Source of the DNA: Sodiomyces alkalinus F11 | Lineage: Eukaryota > Ascomycota > Sordariomycetes > Glomerellales > Plectosphaerellaceae | Length of the DNA: 64,000 nt | Direction of reading: 5' to 3' | Assembly: GCF_003711515.1 (NCBI RefSeq) | Contig: NW_021167084.1 | Location: 2,335,932-2,399,931, forward strand | Part shown: positions 34,601 through 45,662 of the stretch, piece by piece | How the letters are laid out: each line of letters begins with the position of its first letter | Position numbering within the stretch: the first letter of the stretch is position 1 | Notes under the pieces: model-generated | Told to the model about the DNA's origin: nothing | The model's input: the letters and a program-made list of their open reading frames with translations, nothing else | Databases searched by the model: none | Program-made: the position numbers and the translations under genes

Positions 34601-36879
34601 CTTTTAGTCTATATCGGGATTCTATTCGTTAAACCATAGTTCACTAAGGATAACGTCCTTATAACCTATATCGTATATATCGAACTTTATTATTCTAGTC
34701 TTATTCTGGATTTTAACCTAAAGGTGTATAGTCTCCTAGTTAATAATGACTTCTTCGTGGGACTGGTTCTTTCCCGTATACGGAGTAATCTTATACTCCT
34801 CTTCTAGGTGTTTTCTAACCCAGGGAATAGAGAACTTTCTCACGGCTACCGGTAAGATAAAGTTTCCTGCTACGCCTATATCTAATAGTGCGTTTATCTC
34901 GTATTCGTTAAGTCGTATTCTGATATAATAGTGCCCTATACTACTACGTGTTATAGAGTATATCTATCGAGTACCTTTTATATACTCCTAGCGATAGTAT
35001 ACTCCTAGTTTTTTGCCTATTTAGCTCGGTGTTCGAGGGATATTTCCTTATCTAAGAACCCGTACTGGATTAAAAGTTATTCTATCCGTCGTAGACGTTC
35101 GTCAAGGGCCTAGAAGCGTGATTCCTAAGCTTCTTAGTCTTATCCTAGTTATCGGATTTTCTTAGAAGCGTGTGTTACGTAGCTAGTAGTATCGTATTCG
35201 TTTAACCGGTACTTATAGTAATTATGCCTAGGTAGTTAATCGTCCGATCCTCGTAGGCTCGCTGCCCGGTCGGTAAGAGTGTCCCGGTCCTCCTAAGCGT
35301 GGTAAGGTCGCTAATATATAGCTCGTTACTACCCCCCGCTAGTATTTATCGGTACTATACGGTAGGCTTTACTAAGGTTAGGTTTAGTAAAACGGACTTA
35401 GTGGGTTTATCCTAGTAGTTCTTCTGCGAGCTAGTCGAGTACCCGTAGCTAAATAGCTTCTTCCTCGACTAGGTCGGCTACTTCTATAGGTTAATACTAG
35501 AAGTTCGTGTTATTATCCGGGATTCTGTCGGACTCCGTTTCCTAATCTTACTCTTCGAGCTTAGCGATTCTCTTTCGGGCACGATCTTCTCCCTCCTAGA
35601 TTTCTAAGATCTACTTCTATCCCTTAGCTTCTTCTTTCGTCTATCCGTATTTTTAAAGGATTTCTGCGATAGTTTATAAAGCTAGTTTATCCTTATCCTA
35701 GTCGGGGATCTTAAGGCTATAGTCGTTATCGTACTTATTACTAGATACTATAGCGAGTATCTTCTAGGGTCTCTTAGGGTAGTACCTAGCTCCGTCTTTC
35801 CCTAATTAGTGTGCTAGATAATAGTTATCGTAGCAGGTTACCTAATAGAGGTTAACGTGTGGTATTTTATCCCTATGAATTTCTAGGTGTTTAATAGCGT
35901 TAATTTCCTTCTAGGGTCTTCCTTTCTCGATCGTATTTGCTTATCGTTATAGTCGTTCTTTCTTAGGCTTATAATAGTCGCGTGCGTAGTGACCTGGCCT
36001 GTTATAGTTATAACACTTAACTTTCGTTATATCCCTTTTACCCTACTTATCGCTTTATCGGTTAATATTATCGAGCTTTATAGGTCCACTATAGTATCTA
36101 TATAAGGTGTTTCCGAACTAGCGTGGGTATAATTATTTCTTCTTCGAATTAGCCGTGTAGAACAGAACGCTTATTTAATACTTTTTCTAACAGCGTTATT
36201 TATAGTTCCGGTTATCGATACGAATTACTATCGCGGTATATTCGCTAAACGTCTTAGGTTAGTCTAATTAATATAGTTTATCCTTCACTTCTTCCTTAAG
36301 TCCTTAGTAGTACTAATCTATAAGGGGCTTATCCGGGTAGCTAAGCTTTAACGAGATTTACTAGAATCTCGTAGTATAGTCCGTAGCTAACTTAGTCTAA
36401 TATAGCTAGCTTAGTCGTTCGGCCGTGACTCTTTCCTTATCGGGCTAGCCGAAGATAGCGTTAAGTCTCTCGACGAATACGTCGAAGTTCTCGAAGATTG
36501 CCGTGGTCCCGGGCTTCCTTAGGATCTTTATTCCTATATTCTCCAGGTAATCTCTATAGATAGACTCGAACTATTCGTGCGTATCTCCCGTAAGGAGTGC
36601 CGCGGTATAGAGTACCTTAGTTTCTTCCGTACGGATACTATCCTAGTAGAATAGGAGATAGCCTCTAAGCTAAGTAATAAAGCTCTAAAGCTATCCTCGA
36701 GTCCTGTCGTACTTAGGGGGTGTAGGGTATCTATACTTAGCCCCGATTCTAGGATGGTTTAGCTAAGCTCTTAGGGTCGTATTCTCCCCCTAAAGCTAAG
36801 TAATTATATCGCGAATCTACTAAAGGTCGTTACTTCCTCTAGTAGTAGTGGTAGGCGTCGCGGTGCTTATAGCGTTCAT
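31610..36879 (-). pseudogene. Degenerate gag-pol of chromovirus A
   Basis: Gag begins at a surviving ATG (36879, MNAISTATPTTTTRG) and reads through many TAG/TAA stops. The zinc knuckle near 35970-36017 reads CYNYNRPGHYARDY, with two of its three Cys changed to Tyr. Protease is near 34640-34930, ending in VILSELWF. The reverse transcriptase box at 33734-33745 is YLDN instead of YLDD. The integrase core includes an open 80-codon stretch (32605-32363) with FVIVDRFIKY and IITDRDKLFTSNFW. A chromodomain (ETLDGTEYFIK, then KNY) near 31640-31740 closes the polyprotein. Every key loss fits G-to-A on this strand. The enzyme functions are lost. Confidence 0.85.
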
Positions 36880-37104
36880 AGTACGGTTTTATTATTCGAT
36901 ATATTAGAAGAGTGATTACTAGCTACTTCGTCGTCTTATTAAGTTTGTTCTGGTCCTTCCTCTTTATCGGAGGAGCTGGATTCTTCAGACGATGATTCTT
37001 CTTCAGATAAAGTGACTTCTTTTTCCTTAGGCGAAGTAGCTTCTGCTTCGGGTGTACTGCTTATTAGCTATTAAGGTTAGCTTACCGAATAGGATCGATT
37101 AAAA

Positions 37105-37644
37105 TATTACGACGGCTTCCGGTCCTCTATAGTATAGCGGACGATAGGGGACTAGCGTTAAGGTTTTAGTTTAAAATAAGAAGAGGATATTAACTAAAGA
37201 GTAGTAACTATTATTCGTAGTGTTTAGTCGTAGTTACGTCGTAAAGACTAGGCGTCTTCTTTATAAGGTAGAGTTAGGCATAGACTAATAGTCTAGGTGA
37301 AGACTTAGATTAATCGATATCTTATTCTCTAGTAGAAGTAAGACCTAGGATATTCTGGTTTATATAGTGATAGTGCCTCCTTACCTGTAGTAACTATTCC
37401 TTACGTGGTCGCTATGCCCGGGTGATTCTATTATGACCGATCACTAATATATTAGTCACTTCGTCGGAGTAATCGACCCCGGTCCGTCCCGGACGGTATA
37501 CTAAGTACCTCCGTACCTGGTGACACGTGACTTGGCACGTGACTCCCCAAGTCATCCTATGCTGCCCCCCGTCTAGGGCCGTCCCGTGGGATATACACCA
37601 GTGTACCTATAGGGTTAGTCTATGTTAGGCGGCCGGCCGTAATA
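37105..37644 (-). repeat. 5' LTR of chromovirus A (540 bp)
   Basis: This partner of 30312-30847 keeps more CA and TG dinucleotides in its last 130 bp (37510-37644), for example GACACGTGACTTGGCACGTG where the other LTR has TA instead of CA/TG. It is therefore less mutated at this outer end. Confidence 0.92.
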
Positions 37645-37649
37645 AGGCT

Positions 37650-37834
37650 ATTACGGGGTTTTTTATTTAGCTATTTAGCCAGGAGCAGTTTAACGATAAC
37701 CGCTACGAAAAGTGCTAGGATAAGCGCGGTAATTTAGAGGGCTATATTACCTTAGACGGCTTCGGGAACGGAGCCTACGGTAATTACTATAGCGGCTTAG
37801 AAGGAGCTAAGTATTCGCTATACTATAAGATACC
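37650..37834 (+). pseudogene. Middle fragment of the interrupted outer-element reading frame
   Basis: This 185-bp island of outer-element DNA lies between the two chromoviruses, bounded by AGGCT and ATACC. Its plus-strand frame continues that of 30160-30311: SQEQFNDNRYEKC, then DKRGNLEGYITLDGFGNGAY, then SGLEGAKYSLYYKIP. It carries only RIP-type stops and runs on past element B at 44971. The protein is unknown to me; the low-complexity Gly/Tyr segment is the only visible trait. Confidence 0.45.
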
Positions 37835-38316
37835 TGTTATGACCTGGGTTCCTGGACACTAAGTCTGGGGTCCCTAGCTAGGGTTATCGTGAGTTTGTAT
37901 TCACGAGGTAAGAGGGGGTTATAAGCTAAGCGTAATTCTTTCGTAACTTCCCGTAGGCGGTCGTAAGGCAAGTCTGCCTCTTCACTATAATACTTAAGGA
38001 GGTTCCTAATAAAGACTTAGATTAAACACTGTCTTGTTCTCTAGTAGAAGCAAGACCTAGGATACTTTAGTATATATATCTAGCTATTTATATTCCCCTA
38101 GGTAAACTCTCCTTCCCTATTCACGATAGCTCGAGTAAACTTAAGGCCGAGTTCACTTCCCTCTAGGTGAATATCCTGCTTTATTCACGGCTACCTCAGT
38201 AAATAACCCTTATTCTATTATATAACCTGTATATATAGTATATATATACCTTCTAATAACATTATCCCTTTATTATATAGTTAGCTTCCTTAATAGCCTA
38301 TTCTTTAGCCGTAATA
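37835..38316 (-). repeat. 3' LTR of chromovirus B (482 bp)
   Basis: It starts TGTTATGACC and ends GCCGTAATA. An internal block around AAGACTTAGATTAA and GACCTAGGATA is shared with the LTRs of element A. Confidence 0.92.
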
Positions 38317-38425
38317 TTATCTCCCTCCTTTATAACGTTATCCTAACGTTTTTTTTTCCTTCTTATTATATTAGTAAGTCCTCCTAGTTTTCTTTCTTCC
38401 TCTATATTTCCTACTTCTAATTACT

Positions 38426-39087
38426 ATAACGCGAGTAGAGAAAACTCCTTTAGCGAAATCGCGTTCGACTAAAAATCGTTCCCTGGTCTCGGCGCTTATC
38501 TCCGGGCAGGGTTACGAGGTTATCCCTTATACTCGTTACTTCGATAAGTCCTTTAGTTATTTCGTTCTTAACGATATCGGTTATTATTCTACTTATTACC
38601 TCGCCGGTTATTCTTACGATTCTTCCCGAGTTCCTATATTATCGAGTAAGTTATTTCGTAATCTTTTCTCCTTCCTTTACTTATAGTTCTTTCCCTTTTC
38701 CTAGTTAGCCGTATCCACGAGGAGCTTCGCCGTCTTAAGCGAGAAGAGGAGTAGGCAGAAAAGGCCCTACTTACTCGCCGTCGTTAACTCGAAAAAGAGG
38801 TAGATAAGGCCCTTGCTCGGCTCCTGTATCTAAGAAAGATACGCCGTAGTCTACGTAAACGGGGTATCGAAATAGTGCGGAAGGATTTAGTAAATCTCGA
38901 GGAACTAGAGGAATCCGAACGTCGTGAAAAAGCTCGCCTCGAGGAGTTCCGGCGGGTGGAGTCCGAAGTTATAGTGGCGACTTAATCTGCTAACGTTATC
39001 GATAAGATTAATTAGGATACGGTATTAGGTAATATAGCTTCTTCCGGTACTAGTACAGAAGTTATTAGCAGTTCGTTAAGTTCTTAA
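38426..39087 (+). pseudogene. Antisense accessory gene of chromovirus B: Zn2Cys6-like cluster plus coiled coil, two exons
   Basis: Exon 1 (38426-38645) and exon 2 (38705-39087) join in phase 1 across a 59-nt intron with a canonical GTAAGT donor and CTAG acceptor, at the same place as in element A. Exon 1 shares VSALISGQGYEVIPYTRY with A (VSALIAD, GYEVVPCTRY). Here all six cluster positions are Tyr, keeping the x2-x6-x8-x2-x6 spacing, as expected if every TGY codon became TAY. Exon 2 gives HEELRRLKREEE, then ARLLYLRKIRRSLRKRGIEI, then LEELEESERREK. The start is ATA, and the last stop overlaps the convergent pol end by about 23 bp. Conservation of frame, intron and spacing across diverged elements is the main evidence that it was once a real gene. 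Confidence 0.7.
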
Positions 39088-42000
39088 TTAGTTTCTATAT
39101 ATTTTCTTCGTCTTTATAGTTTTTCCACTTAATAAAATATTCTATACCGTTTAGCGTCTCTTAGTGGTTAAGGATTCGTTTAACTTCGTATTCTTCGTTA
39201 TTCTCGATTTCGATAGGGTCTCTTATGTATAACCCCTATAATACTAGTTCTAATAATAAGACGTGAAAGACTAGGTGTATTTTTATAGTCTTAGGTAATA
39301 AAAGGTAGTAGTTAGTATCCGAGATTTTCTTTAAAATTTTAAAAGGTCCGATCTTCTTAAAATCCAATTTATCGCTTAGTCGCTTAGTTTTAATATTTCG
39401 CCGTACAAGGTAGGCACTATCCCCCTCTTTAAAGATTGGTCCCTTTAACCTTATCTTATCGGCGTATGTTTTTATTCTAATCCTAACTATCTCTAGGTCT
39501 TGCCGTAGTTGATCGTGGATGTCCTTGATTTCTTCGGCTTTCTTAGTGGCTCTGGGCGCTTCTCGCGCTTCTCTGGGTTCTCCGTAAGCCGTAGGTGTGA
39601 ATCTATAGTTAGCGTAGAATAGTGTAATTTTACTAGATTCGTTTAGTGCACTATTATATATAAACTATTCTAGTGGTAGTAGTTTAACCTAGTTATCCTG
39701 CTTATAGTTAATATAGTATCTAAGATATTATTCGAGGGTTTAGTTCGTTCTTTCCGTTTATCTATCGGTCTATAAGTAAAACGCTATTAATAGTCGGTAG
39801 TCTATCCCTAGTTATACGACTAGAGATTTCTAAAATTTACTAGTAAATAGTTTATCTTAATCCGTGACTAGTTATTTCGGTATTTTATAGTTTCCTATAA
39901 TATATCTTAGGAAAGTGTATACGAGTTATTCGGTAGTAGTCGTAGTGTCGAATAGTAAAAAGTACGCGTACTTAGTTAATCGGTCCACGATTACTTATAC
40001 GCTATTATACTTTTTCCTAGTAGTTAGATTTTTTAACTTAGGTAATCCCGTAATAAAGTCTATATATACTAACTCCTATACCGCTTCTAGAATTAGTAGT
40101 AGTTATAGTAGTCTATAGGGCTTATGCCTTAATCCTTTCGCTTTATTATACATTTCGCACTTCTTAATATAGTCTTATACTTATTATTTGGTTCCTCGAT
40201 ATCCGTAGTGTTATCGTAGTCGTTAATACGTCTTAGTCACTCCCTAATAACCGTGCGCTAGTAGATTATACGCTTATCGAATAATATCTTAGTTAATTCT
40301 TTCGATCGGTGTAAGTTCCCGGAACTTATTAATTAATTTCTTATTCTGCTATTAGAGTATAGCGTGTTACTCTTCGTTTACTTATTCTAGTAGCTATTAG
40401 CGACTTAGTGCGTCTACTCTTTTATTTTCTAATCCTTTTCGATACTAGATCTTAAAGTTAAATTCTAATAAGAATTCTGCCTATCTAACTTATCGTTTAT
40501 TCAGCACTTTGCTTATAGTAAAATAAGTCAGGTTCTTATAATCAGTGTAGACCTTAATAGGGTACTCTATCCTAGATAGGTACGGTCTCTATTTCTTAAA
40601 TACTTCGATAATTACTATTAACTCTTTATCGTGGATCGGGTAGTTAAGTTCTAGTCCGTGGAGTTTCTTCGAGAAGAAGGCTACCGGATATAGGCGTCCC
40701 TCCTCGTCTCTTTATCCTAGCTATCCTCCTAAAGCGTAGTCGGAGGCGTCGGTCTCCACTTCGTATAGCTTTATAGGGTCTAGTATTCGTAGTATTAGTC
40801 TGCTAAGAATTCTTTTTCTGATTTCCTATAAGGCTGCTTTAGCCTTATCGGTCTATTCGAATTTCTGATCTTTCTTAGTTATTCCTGTTAAGGGCGTTAC
40901 GATCTTTCCGTAATCCTTTATAAATTATCGGTAAAAGTTAGCGAAGCCTAAAAACGCTTAAATATCGCGAATACTTATAGGCGTAGGCTATTCTATAACG
41001 GCTTAGACTTTCGATTCTTCTATATAGATCTCTCCTAGCTTAATAGTGAATCCGAGGAAGTTAACTTCCTTCTTATAGAACTAACTCTTCTTAGGCTTAA
41101 CCAGTAGCTTCGCTTCCTAGAGCTTACCTAGAATCTTATAAATATATCCTTTATATTCTTTAAGGGTCTCCGAGAAGATAAGGATATCGTTAAGGTATAT
41201 AACCACGAAGTCGTTTAGGTACTCTTATAGTATATTATTAATTATAGACTAAAAGGTAGTAGGCGTATTAGTTAGTCTAAAAGGCATAACGAGGTACTCG
41301 AAGTATCCTTCTTACGTCCGAAACGCAGTTTTCTATTCTTCCCCCTCCTTAATTCTAATAAGGTTATAAGCTCTTTTTAGGTCAAGTGCTATAAACTATT
41401 ACGCTCCCTATAAGCGATCTTATAATTCGCTAATAACTAGTAAAGGGTAGCGATTTTTAATAGTGATATTATTAAGCTATCGGTAGTTTATATTAAGTCG
41501 TAGTTTATTATTCTTTTTTAGTATAAATAGAATAGGGTATCCTACTAGTAACGTTAAAGGTCTAATATATCCTTTCTAGAGATATTCTCGGATATACTCG
41601 CGTAAGGCGTCTCTCTCCTTCTAGTTAAGGCTATAGATCTTATAGAACTTAGGGTTAGTTCCTAGCTTTAACGGGATTTTATAATTATAGTGCCTATATT
41701 TAGGTAAACCGGTTTCTAACTCTTCCCGGAAGAGTTTCTTATACTATTAGTATTCTTTGGGTATTTATACTAATCGTTCGTTATCCTTTTAAGCTATCTT
41801 AATAAATATAAGTATAAGTTTCCGTTCTTATTTCACTTATTACTTAGTCTAGTCCCGGCTAAACACTATCTTTCGCGGTGTCTTTTCCTTTTTTACTCGT
41901 TTCTTTCGTTTCTTCGTTTTCTCTTCGTGCGTGCCCGTTAAGGGTCTTTCTTCGGGGTCGTTTAAGGGATCGCTCCTAGATCTCTCCTTAGTAACTGACT

Positions 42001-44430
42001 CCCACTAAAGGTGGCTAAGTCTCTAGTCTATACAAGGGTTCTATTCTTGTAGCCACGGGATCCTAAGTAGTATATCTTATTTCCCTATATCGGTTATATC
42101 GAAGGTTATCGTTCCTTTTTTCCCCTAGATAACGACTTAGAGTAGTACCGTCTCCTTATCAACGATACTATTACTATAAGATATAGCTTATCCCTCTACG
42201 TTTCGTATTTCGTACTCGTTTTATAGTTACTTTTATTACCACGGTATTCCTTACTCGTTAAGGAATCTTAGAGATACGTAATTCCCTTATACTCCGCTAT
42301 TAATTATTACGCGCGTATTAATATCATAAATCCGGATATCGGTATATAGGTAATCCCTAATCCCTATAAAGTAAATCTTAAAGGCTTCTCGTATATACTC
42401 CTTATACGGAAGTGCTCCTAGTTTTTTATTATATCGTAAGGTCGGTTCCTCTTAAATTTTTTTTTTAGCCCTTAGCAGTCGGGTCCGTCGATTAATACGT
42501 TAAGCTTCCTAGCTCGTTCTTCTAATATTATATTCTAGATTTATCGTCGTAGGCCTTTATTATACTATTCTATTTATAGCCTTCCAGTACCTATAACGTC
42601 CGCTATTCCCTGGCCTTTAATTCGTAGTGTGTTTTATAGGCGTCCCTAGTATATATCGAATAAGGTATATTACCTATAATATACCCCGTGGGTCGGGTTC
42701 GATCTAGCTATAGAATTACTAGTCCGTTCTAGTAGTATTATTAGGTAACGATCTATCCTATCTTTTCTCGTGCTATCCTAATTATAGTTCTAGTACGTTC
42801 TCCTTTCCTAGGCTAAAAGCTATTCGTATACTTTTAGTACTTATAGAGATTATATCCGTTAAGAGTATAGTTTACCTATTATACTTATAGGTGCTAGCTA
42901 TATCCCGGTTCTAGCTATAGGTAGTCGTTAATCTTTAGACTATAATTCGAATACTATCGCTATTATCGGGTGGTTAATCCTTTACGGATCTCTTATAGTT
43001 TCTATCGATACCCCTTATACTATTCTTCCGTGAGTCGCTATAATACTTCTTCAGTATTATCGCTATCCTAGCCCTACTCTACTACGCGTATTAGTATACT
43101 AATATAGTTCTTATTATCCGTAGGTGGTTCTTCGCTACTATATTATACTAGCTAAGATATTCTTATAGTTAGCTTATTTTATCTATTCACCTACTCCTAG
43201 GTTCTATTAGTCTTCTATACCTAGTCCTATACCTATAGTTCTAGTAAAGTGTCTATATCTTCGTTATCTTTAAGCGCCTTATTTATCTAGTCGTTATCTT
43301 CTTCGTTATATACTCCTAATATAACTGCTAAGGTTCGTTAAGGTCGCTTAGGGTACTATCCTATATTATCTTTACTAGACTTATATATAGTATAGTTATC
43401 GTTAAAGTAGGTTATCCACGAGAGTAAGGTATAGGGTACTTCGGGCTATACTTCTATTATATTAGTCTCTTTTACTTCTCGTTCTCGCTTTAGTTAATAA
43501 TATTCTCGGGCGAAGTATCCTTTCTTATTATAATTATAGCAGGTTATTTCCTTCCTTTATTAAATACCCCTTTAAGTGTTTTCCTGATAGTTAGTATTAT
43601 TAATTTCTATAGGTTCTTCGTGGTGCCCCCACAAAGTGTTTTCTTATCGTTATCTAGGATTCGGTTATCTTCGACTAGTATTAACCTTATATAAAGGCGG
43701 GTTATTCTTTTTCCGTTCCTGCCTTCTTTCCTAGTTTTTATTATCGATTTCCACGGCTATAGCCATATACGTCGCGAAGTCGTCGGGTCTCTTTATCTTA
43801 TACAGGTCGTCCTTAACTTCTTCCTTAAGGCCTCGGTAGTAGGCTACTATTAAGGGTTTATTATCCTAGTAAAGGTGCGAGATAATCTGCTAGAATTTAG
43901 CCGTGTAGTCGGAAGCTAATCATTTCTGCTTAAGCCCTTCGAGCTGTTAAATAGCGGCTCGCGCTTTATCAGGATCTCTAAAGACCCCCTTTAGCTTCTT
44001 CTCGAACTGGCCGTAACTGCTAAAGAGTCTTTAAGTATCCGAGTCTTAGTCCTTAACGTTATCGTTTTCCAGGAAATCTCGATAGAATAGTTTAAACTAG
44101 TTAGCTACGTTTCCTCGAAGGTACGAGGCCGTGCAGATAACCTTATCTTCGTTATTAACCAGAGTATTAGAATAATAACAAAGATAGGCCCTGGCCTACG
44201 TTAAGAATCGTCGAAGTTATCCTCATATACTATCGAATAGTTCCGGTTCAGGGAATTTAAACGTCCTGGCTTTTCCTCTAGCCTAAAGCTATTCTTAAAG
44301 AGTGTTATTTTCGTTCCTGAGTTACGTGACTACTTCTCGGAGCTTAGCCATAGACTTAGCTAGCTCTTAATTATTCGAAGCCGGTCCTGCGGTAGTCGAT
44401 CCGGTAGGCGTTTAAGGTGCTATTATCCTA
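39065..44430 (-). pseudogene. Degenerate gag-pol of chromovirus B
   Basis: The gag frame is readable from about 44430, with ATA at the likely start. Its zinc knuckle near 43500-43545 reads CYNYNKKGYFAREY, with Cys and His positions changed to Tyr. Protease is near 42000-42250 (ITFDITDIGK, then ILLRIPWL). The reverse transcriptase box at 41186-41197 is YLND, so here the first Asp is lost. The integrase core is near 39830-40010 (VIVDRLTKYAYF, then KLFTSKF). The chromodomain (EEYEVKRILNH, then ETLNGIEYFIKWKNYKDEEN) ends the frame at 39065. It is inactive by multiple stops and lost active-site residues. Confidence 0.85.
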
Positions 44431-44483
44431 GATAGGTTAACGCTTAGTTCGTAAGGTCCACTTACTAAACGGAGTGTTTAAAA

Positions 44484-44965
44484 TGTTATGACCTAGGTTT
44501 CTAGACACTAAGTCTAGGATCCCTAGCTGGGGTTATCGTGAGTTTATATTTATGAGGTAAGAGGAGGTTATAAGCTAAGCGTAATTCTTTCGTAACTTCC
44601 CGTAGGCGGTCGTAAGATAAGTCTGCCTTTTTATTATAATACTTAAGGAGGTTCCTAATAAAGACTTAGATTAAACACTGTCTTATTCTCTAGTAGAAGC
44701 CAGACCTAGGATACTCTAGTATATATATCTAGCTGTTTATATTCCTCTGGGTGAACTCTCCTCCCCTGTTCACGATGGCTCGAGTGAACTTAAGGCCGAG
44801 TTCACTTCCCTCCAGGTAAATATCCTGCTTTATTCACGGCTACCTCAGTGAATAACCCTTATCCTGTCATATGACCTGTATATATAGTACACACATGTCT
44901 TCTGATGATATTATCCCTTTATTATACAGTTGGCTTCCTTGATAGCCTATTCTTTGGCCGTAATA
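44484..44965 (-). repeat. 5' LTR of chromovirus B (482 bp)
   Basis: This equal-length partner of 37835-38316 is followed by ATACC. Its outer 250 bp keeps more CA/TG (for example GTACACACATGTCTTCTGAT), so it is the less mutated copy. Confidence 0.92.
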
Positions 44966-44970
44966 ATACC

Positions 44971-45178
44971 CTATAGCTCTCTATAACTCTGTATAGAACT
45001 ATACTAATTAGATTTATAGTCGCGAAGAATAAGAAGCGCCGCGCCTCTATTATAGAGGATACTAACGATACTGATAGCTCGGATATATCGCCCCGTAGCC
45101 TTCGGGAGATAGCGCGATGGCTTAAGAATAAGGCGGACCGTAGTAAGTTACTATTCTTACCCGTATAGAGCTTTACAG
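44971..45178 (+). pseudogene. Right-hand coding scrap of the outer element
   Basis: After element B a plus-strand frame reads VAKNKKRRASIIEDTNDTDS, then SPRSLREIARWLKNKADRSK, ending in TAG at 45176. It is in a different frame from the fragment that crosses the insertions, so an intron or a second gene is possible. The basic patch followed by an acidic Ser/Asp stretch is the only trait I can name. Confidence 0.4.
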
Positions 45179-45631
45179 ATATATACTAACCTGTACGTTA
45201 AGAGGAAAATAAGTAATTATTTTTAGTTTTTGTTTTAAAAAAAAACCACCTTTTCTTTAGCTTTTGTGTGGTAAATAATAATACCTATTTTAATTTTTGA
45301 AAATAAGCTTTAATAATATAAAAAATATATATATATAAGGTAAATAGTATAATACCTTATTTATTATATTATATTATTTATTATATATTTAAATAATAAA
45401 AGATAACTTATATTTAACTATATACTTATTCTTATATTTATTTCTGAATTTATTCTTATATAACGTATAGTATTACTTATGACTAGTACTATAAGTAGCC
45501 TTAGTAGTATTAGATATCTTATAAGTTATATTATAAAAGATAGTTAGAGCTACTAATATTATAAGTAATATAGTTAACTAATTATTACTTATTATACTAC
45601 CCTATTTAAGAGGCTTTTGATTAGTAAAAAG

Positions 45632-45662
<31 letters not shown>

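Larger units (their letters stand above)
30312..37644 (-). mobile_element. Chromovirus A: Ty3/gypsy LTR retrotransposon, RIP-mutated
   Basis: LTRs 30312-30847 and 37105-37644 bound the element, and the 5-bp duplication AGGCT flanks it (30307-30311 and 37645-37649). Gag and pol run on the minus strand, so the 5' LTR is the right one. A purine-rich tract (AAAAGGAGGAAGG on the minus strand, about 30852-30864) lies just inside the 3' LTR, as expected for plus-strand priming. Order on the minus strand is gag, protease, reverse transcriptase, RNase H, integrase, chromodomain. A separate spliced gene lies on the plus strand between pol and the 3' LTR. The element is about 7.33 kb. Confidence 0.9.
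37835..44965 (-). mobile_element. Chromovirus B: Ty3/gypsy LTR retrotransposon, RIP-mutated
   Basis: LTRs 37835-38316 and 44484-44965 (482 bp each) bound it, and ATACC flanks it (37830-37834 and 44966-44970). Gag-pol is on the minus strand, and a purine tract (AAAGGAGGGAGA on that strand) adjoins the 3' LTR. Layout matches element A, including the plus-strand accessory gene, but the nucleotide sequences have diverged strongly, so A and B are related families rather than copies. The element is about 7.13 kb. Confidence 0.9.
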
